Shown here one piece after another: positions 6,137 to 7,597 of a stretch of 7,597 nt of DNA (positions within the stretch are counted from its first letter, which is position 1; every line of letters begins with the position of its first letter). Source of the DNA: JASJHI01 sp965371355. Lineage in GTDB: Bacteria; Actinomycetota; Acidimicrobiia; Acidimicrobiales; Ilumatobacteraceae. The stretch covers positions 1 through 7,597 of the forward strand of contig CBDUYD010000137.1 in the NCBI GenBank assembly GCA_965371355.1, written 5' to 3'. A program made the position numbers and the translations under genes. The notes beneath the pieces are model-generated. The model did no database searches. It had not been told where the DNA came from and was given only the letters and a program-made list of their open reading frames with translations.

Positions 6137-6162
6137 GCCGGTTTGATCGGCCGGTTTGATTG
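6137..6162 (+). repeat. 13-base tandem duplication at the ABC ATPase start
   Basis: GCCGGTTTGATCG (6137-6149) is followed directly by GCCGGTTTGATTG (6150-6162), so 12 of 13 bases match. Each copy contains TTTGAT, a loose -10-like hexamer, and a TTG that could act as a start codon. The second TTTGAT ends 6 bases before the GTG start at 6167. The duplication lies just upstream of, or within, the first codons of the ABC gene depending on which start is used. Confidence 0.65.
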
Positions 6163-6166
6163 GCTG

Positions 6167-6985
6167 GTGACGAACGACGGCGATCCCGACCGAACGGGCC
6201 AAGTCGCGCTCGAGTTGCACGACGTCGTCGTCCGGCGCGGTGAGTCCGTGATCCTCGACGACATCTCGCTCGACGTGCGCGTCGGACAGCGCTGGGTCGT
6301 ACTCGGGGCGAACGGCTCCGGCAAGACGACCCTGCTGCGCATCATGGCGCTCTACGATCACCCGACCTCGGGCACGGTCGAGGTGCTCGGCGAACGCCTC
6401 GGCGAGACCGACATCCGAGCGCTCCGCACGAGGGTCGGCTACACCTCCGCAGCGCTTGCCGACCAGCTGCGACCCGGGTTGACTGCGCACGACGCCGTGC
6501 GCACCGCCCGCTATGCCGCCCTCGAGGCGTGGTGGCACCGGTACACCGGTGCCGACGACCGTCGGGCGACGCACTGCATGGAGATGCTCCACGTCGCCCA
6601 CCTCGCCGACCGCACGATCGGTTCGCTGTCGTCGGGCGAACGTCAACGCGTACTGCTCGCCCGAGCGTTGATGAACGATCCTGCCGTCCTCCTCCTCGAT
6701 GAGGCTTCCGCCGGCCTCGACCTCGGAGGGAGGGAGGAGCTCGTCGCGAGCCTGACCGCGCTCGCCACCGATCGCGGGTCGCCGCCCCTGGTGATGGTGA
6801 CGCACCACGTCGACGAGATCCCGGTGGGAACCACCCATGTCCTGATGCTGCGCGAAGGCCGCATCCTGTCGTCGGGTCCGATCGATGCCACGCTCGACGC
6901 GGCGGCGCTGAGCGACTGCTTCGGCCTCGAACTCGTGCTCGAGCGGCGGGCCGACGGCCGCTTCAGCGCTTGGGCTCGGAGCTGA
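6167..6985 (+). CDS. stand-alone ABC transporter ATP-binding protein (ModF/YlmA-like)
   Basis: This single ABC ATPase domain has 272 residues from GTG 6167. It carries Walker A GANGSGKT (47-54), the signature LSSGERQ (154-160), Walker B VLLLDEA with D178/E179, a D-loop (SAGLDL) and the H-loop His at 213 (MVTHHVDEI). The Q-loop lacks glutamine: the segment VGYTSAAL has Ser (94) where Gln is expected, a form I recall from ModF/YlmA-like stand-alone ATPases. The C-terminal extension CFGLELVLERR also resembles actinobacterial members of that group. No permease or binding-protein gene is nearby, so the transport substrate cannot be told, and a non-transport ATPase role is possible. A TTG at 6143 would give 280 residues, but the extra eight (MIGRFDWL) come from the tandem repeat. 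The gene diverges from the M23 gene and overlaps the convergent SRPBCC gene by 23 bases. Confidence 0.92.
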   Translation: MTNDGDPDRTGQVALELHDVVVRRGESVILDDISLDVRVGQRWVVLGANGSGKTTLLRIMALYDHPTSGTVEVLGERLGETDIRALRTRVGYTSAALADQLRPGLTAHDAVRTARYAALEAWWHRYTGADDRRATHCMEMLHVAHLADRTIGSLSSGERQRVLLARALMNDPAVLLLDEASAGLDLGGREELVASLTALATDRGSPPLVMVTHHVDEIPVGTTHVLMLREGRILSSGPIDATLDAAALSDCFGLELVLERRADGRFSAWARS

Positions 6986-7445
6986 GCAGTTCGACGAGAT
7001 TGCGGCTTCCGCGGTCGACCTCGTGGTCGAGGACACGCTGCAACGCCACACCGGTCCACAGGCCCCCTCCGTAGTGCAGCGACATCGTCAATGTCAGTGG
7101 ATCGATGCAGTCAACGCGGGCCGGATCGACTTCGATCGTCGCGGTCAGTACCCACGGTGCGTGAGTGCGCCCGTCGACCTCTTCGCGTTCGAACACGACG
7201 CGCTCGGGCGCCAGATGCTCGGTACGCACCATGCGCAGGCGTTTCGATCGGGCGAACGGCCCGATCGTCGCCCTGAGTTCGACGTCCCATGCGGGTTCGG
7301 GGCCGTTACCCCGTCCGGAGCCGGATGACACCGGTGTCACGCCGTGCACGAGCGGCATCCAGCGCGGGTATTCGCCGAGGTCGTCGAGCAGGGAGAACAG
7401 CCGATCGGCCGACCCGGGCGCATCGAGCGTGCGCACGATCTCCAT
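6963..7445 (-). CDS. SRPBCC (START/polyketide-cyclase-like) family protein
   Basis: This is a 160-residue soluble protein with the pattern of the SRPBCC helix-grip fold, a hydrophobic-ligand cavity domain. It opens with a first strand and helix, MEIVRTLDAPGSADRLFSLL, then DLGEYPRWMPLVHGVT, a middle GPFARSKRLRMVR strand, a strand pair around VVFEREEVDGR, and TMSLHYGGGLW leading into the long C-terminal helix. The ligand cannot be inferred. The frame is open to 7562, but ATG 7445 is chosen because homology-like sequence starts there, a GAGGGAG Shine-Dalgarno candidate lies 10 bases upstream, and the stop of the upstream gene is only 4 bases before it. It is therefore the downstream member of a minus-strand operon that continues beyond the window. 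Its last 23 bases overlap the convergent ABC ATPase gene. Confidence 0.85.
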   Translation of the reverse strand: MEIVRTLDAPGSADRLFSLLDDLGEYPRWMPLVHGVTPVSSGSGRGNGPEPAWDVELRATIGPFARSKRLRMVRTEHLAPERVVFEREEVDGRTHAPWVLTATIEVDPARVDCIDPLTLTMSLHYGGGLWTGVALQRVLDHEVDRGSRNLVELLSSEPKR

Positions 7446-7449
7446 CGGC

Positions 7450-7597
7450 CTATCGCTCCCTCGACCGGTCGGTGCCGCGGAACGCGCGGGCGAGCAGCGG
7501 GCTCCGTGCGGCGAGCAGCCCGTCGAGATCGTCGTCGGAGTCGAAACTGGGAGTCCACGCATCTCCGGAGTCCGGATCCTGTTCCGCCGCGACAGCG
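7450..7597 (-). CDS. 3' end of an unidentified gene, cut by the right window edge
   Basis: On the minus strand a frame is open from the right edge (first whole codon 7596-7594) to TAG at 7452-7450. It codes 48 residues ending in DLDGLLAARSPLLARAFRGTDRSRER. It has no start codon in the window, so it is a C-terminal fragment. The acidic PSFDSDDDLDGLL segment followed by an Arg-rich tail looks like a normal protein end, and the 4-base spacing to the SRPBCC start is typical of an operon. The fragment is too short to name a family. A competing minus-strand frame (7558-7337) is Arg-rich, runs through the SRPBCC gene and looks like a shadow. Confidence 0.6.
   Translation of the reverse strand, partial: AVAAEQDPDSGDAWTPSFDSDDDLDGLLAARSPLLARAFRGTDRSRER
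7456..7462 (-). promoter_or_regulatory. ribosome binding site of the SRPBCC gene
   Basis: GAGGGAG on the minus strand lies 10 bases before ATG 7445, inside the last codons of the upstream gene. It is the clearest Shine-Dalgarno-like sequence I noticed in the window and supports this start over upstream in-frame starts. Confidence 0.4.

Larger units (their letters stand above)
6088..6166. promoter_or_regulatory. divergent intergenic region between the M23 and ABC ATPase genes
   Basis: This 79-base gap separates the divergent M23 (minus) and ABC ATPase (plus) genes and must hold both promoters unless the ABC start lies farther upstream. It contains a -10-like TAGGAT for the M23 gene, an inverted repeat at 6096-6111 and a 13-base tandem repeat at 6137-6162, and it is locally richer in A/T than the genes. 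On the plus strand TACGGT (6123-6128) and TTTGAT (6142-6147 and 6155-6160) are loose -10 candidates, but none has a convincing -35 partner. Confidence 0.6.

Noticed and set aside
6088..6345. N-terminal extension of the M23 protein to 6345
   Set aside because: It would bury the signal peptide, and it overlaps the ABC ATPase gene and the promoter region.
6128..7051. 307-codon minus-strand frame opposite the ABC ATPase
   Set aside because: The plus strand carries intact Walker A, signature, Walker B and H-loop motifs; the antisense product has none.
1..7597. CRISPR, tRNA, rRNA, insertion sequence, phage or defence system
   Set aside because: I saw no spaced direct repeats, cloverleaf-like sequence, transposase or nuclease motifs, and composition is even across the window.

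Overview
The window is GC-rich and compactly coded, with GTG starts, strong G/C bias at third codon positions and very short gaps. The protein flavour (an M3B oligoendopeptidase, a stand-alone ABC ATPase, a DUF6285/phosphotransferase pair) fits a high-GC actinobacterium, and my best guess is the Acidimicrobiia (Ilumatobacter-like). That placement comes from memory of protein style, not from a search.

Layout. Left part, plus strand: an oligoendopeptidase F-type metallopeptidase cut by the left window edge (to 1829), a small PH/GRAM-like protein of unknown role (1870-2298), and rlmN, the radical-SAM 23S rRNA/tRNA adenine-C2 methyltransferase (2354-3424). Middle part, minus strand, read from right to left: a secreted coiled-coil M23/LytM cell-wall peptidase (6087-4720), then 19 bases later an aminoglycoside-phosphotransferase-fold kinase (4700-3753), then a DUF6285 protein overlapping it by 7 bases (3759-3376). 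Right part: a plus-strand ABC ATPase (6167-6985) diverges from the M23 gene across a 79-base regulatory gap. It converges on a minus-strand SRPBCC/START-fold protein (7445-6963), which lies 4 bases behind the 3' end of another minus-strand gene that runs off the right edge (7597-7450).

How the genes relate. The kinase and DUF6285 genes look translationally coupled and probably act together on a small, perhaps acyl-type, substrate. The M23 protein should act outside the membrane on peptidoglycan, and its link to the kinase pair may be only transcriptional. rlmN, the M3 peptidase and the ABC ATPase are housekeeping-type genes. Both convergent junctions overlap inside coding sequence (49 bases at 3376-3424 and 23 bases at 6963-6985), so there is no room for conventional intergenic terminators there. 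No stretch over 300 bases lacks a gene, and I saw no tRNA, rRNA, CRISPR array, insertion sequence or phage gene.

I found no clear new multi-gene system. The points most worth following are the kinase-DUF6285 pair, the two-cysteine bracket and Ser-Asp linker of the M23 protein, the inverted repeat on its putative -10 element, the 13-base tandem repeat at the ABC gene start, and the missing Q-loop glutamine of the ABC ATPase.
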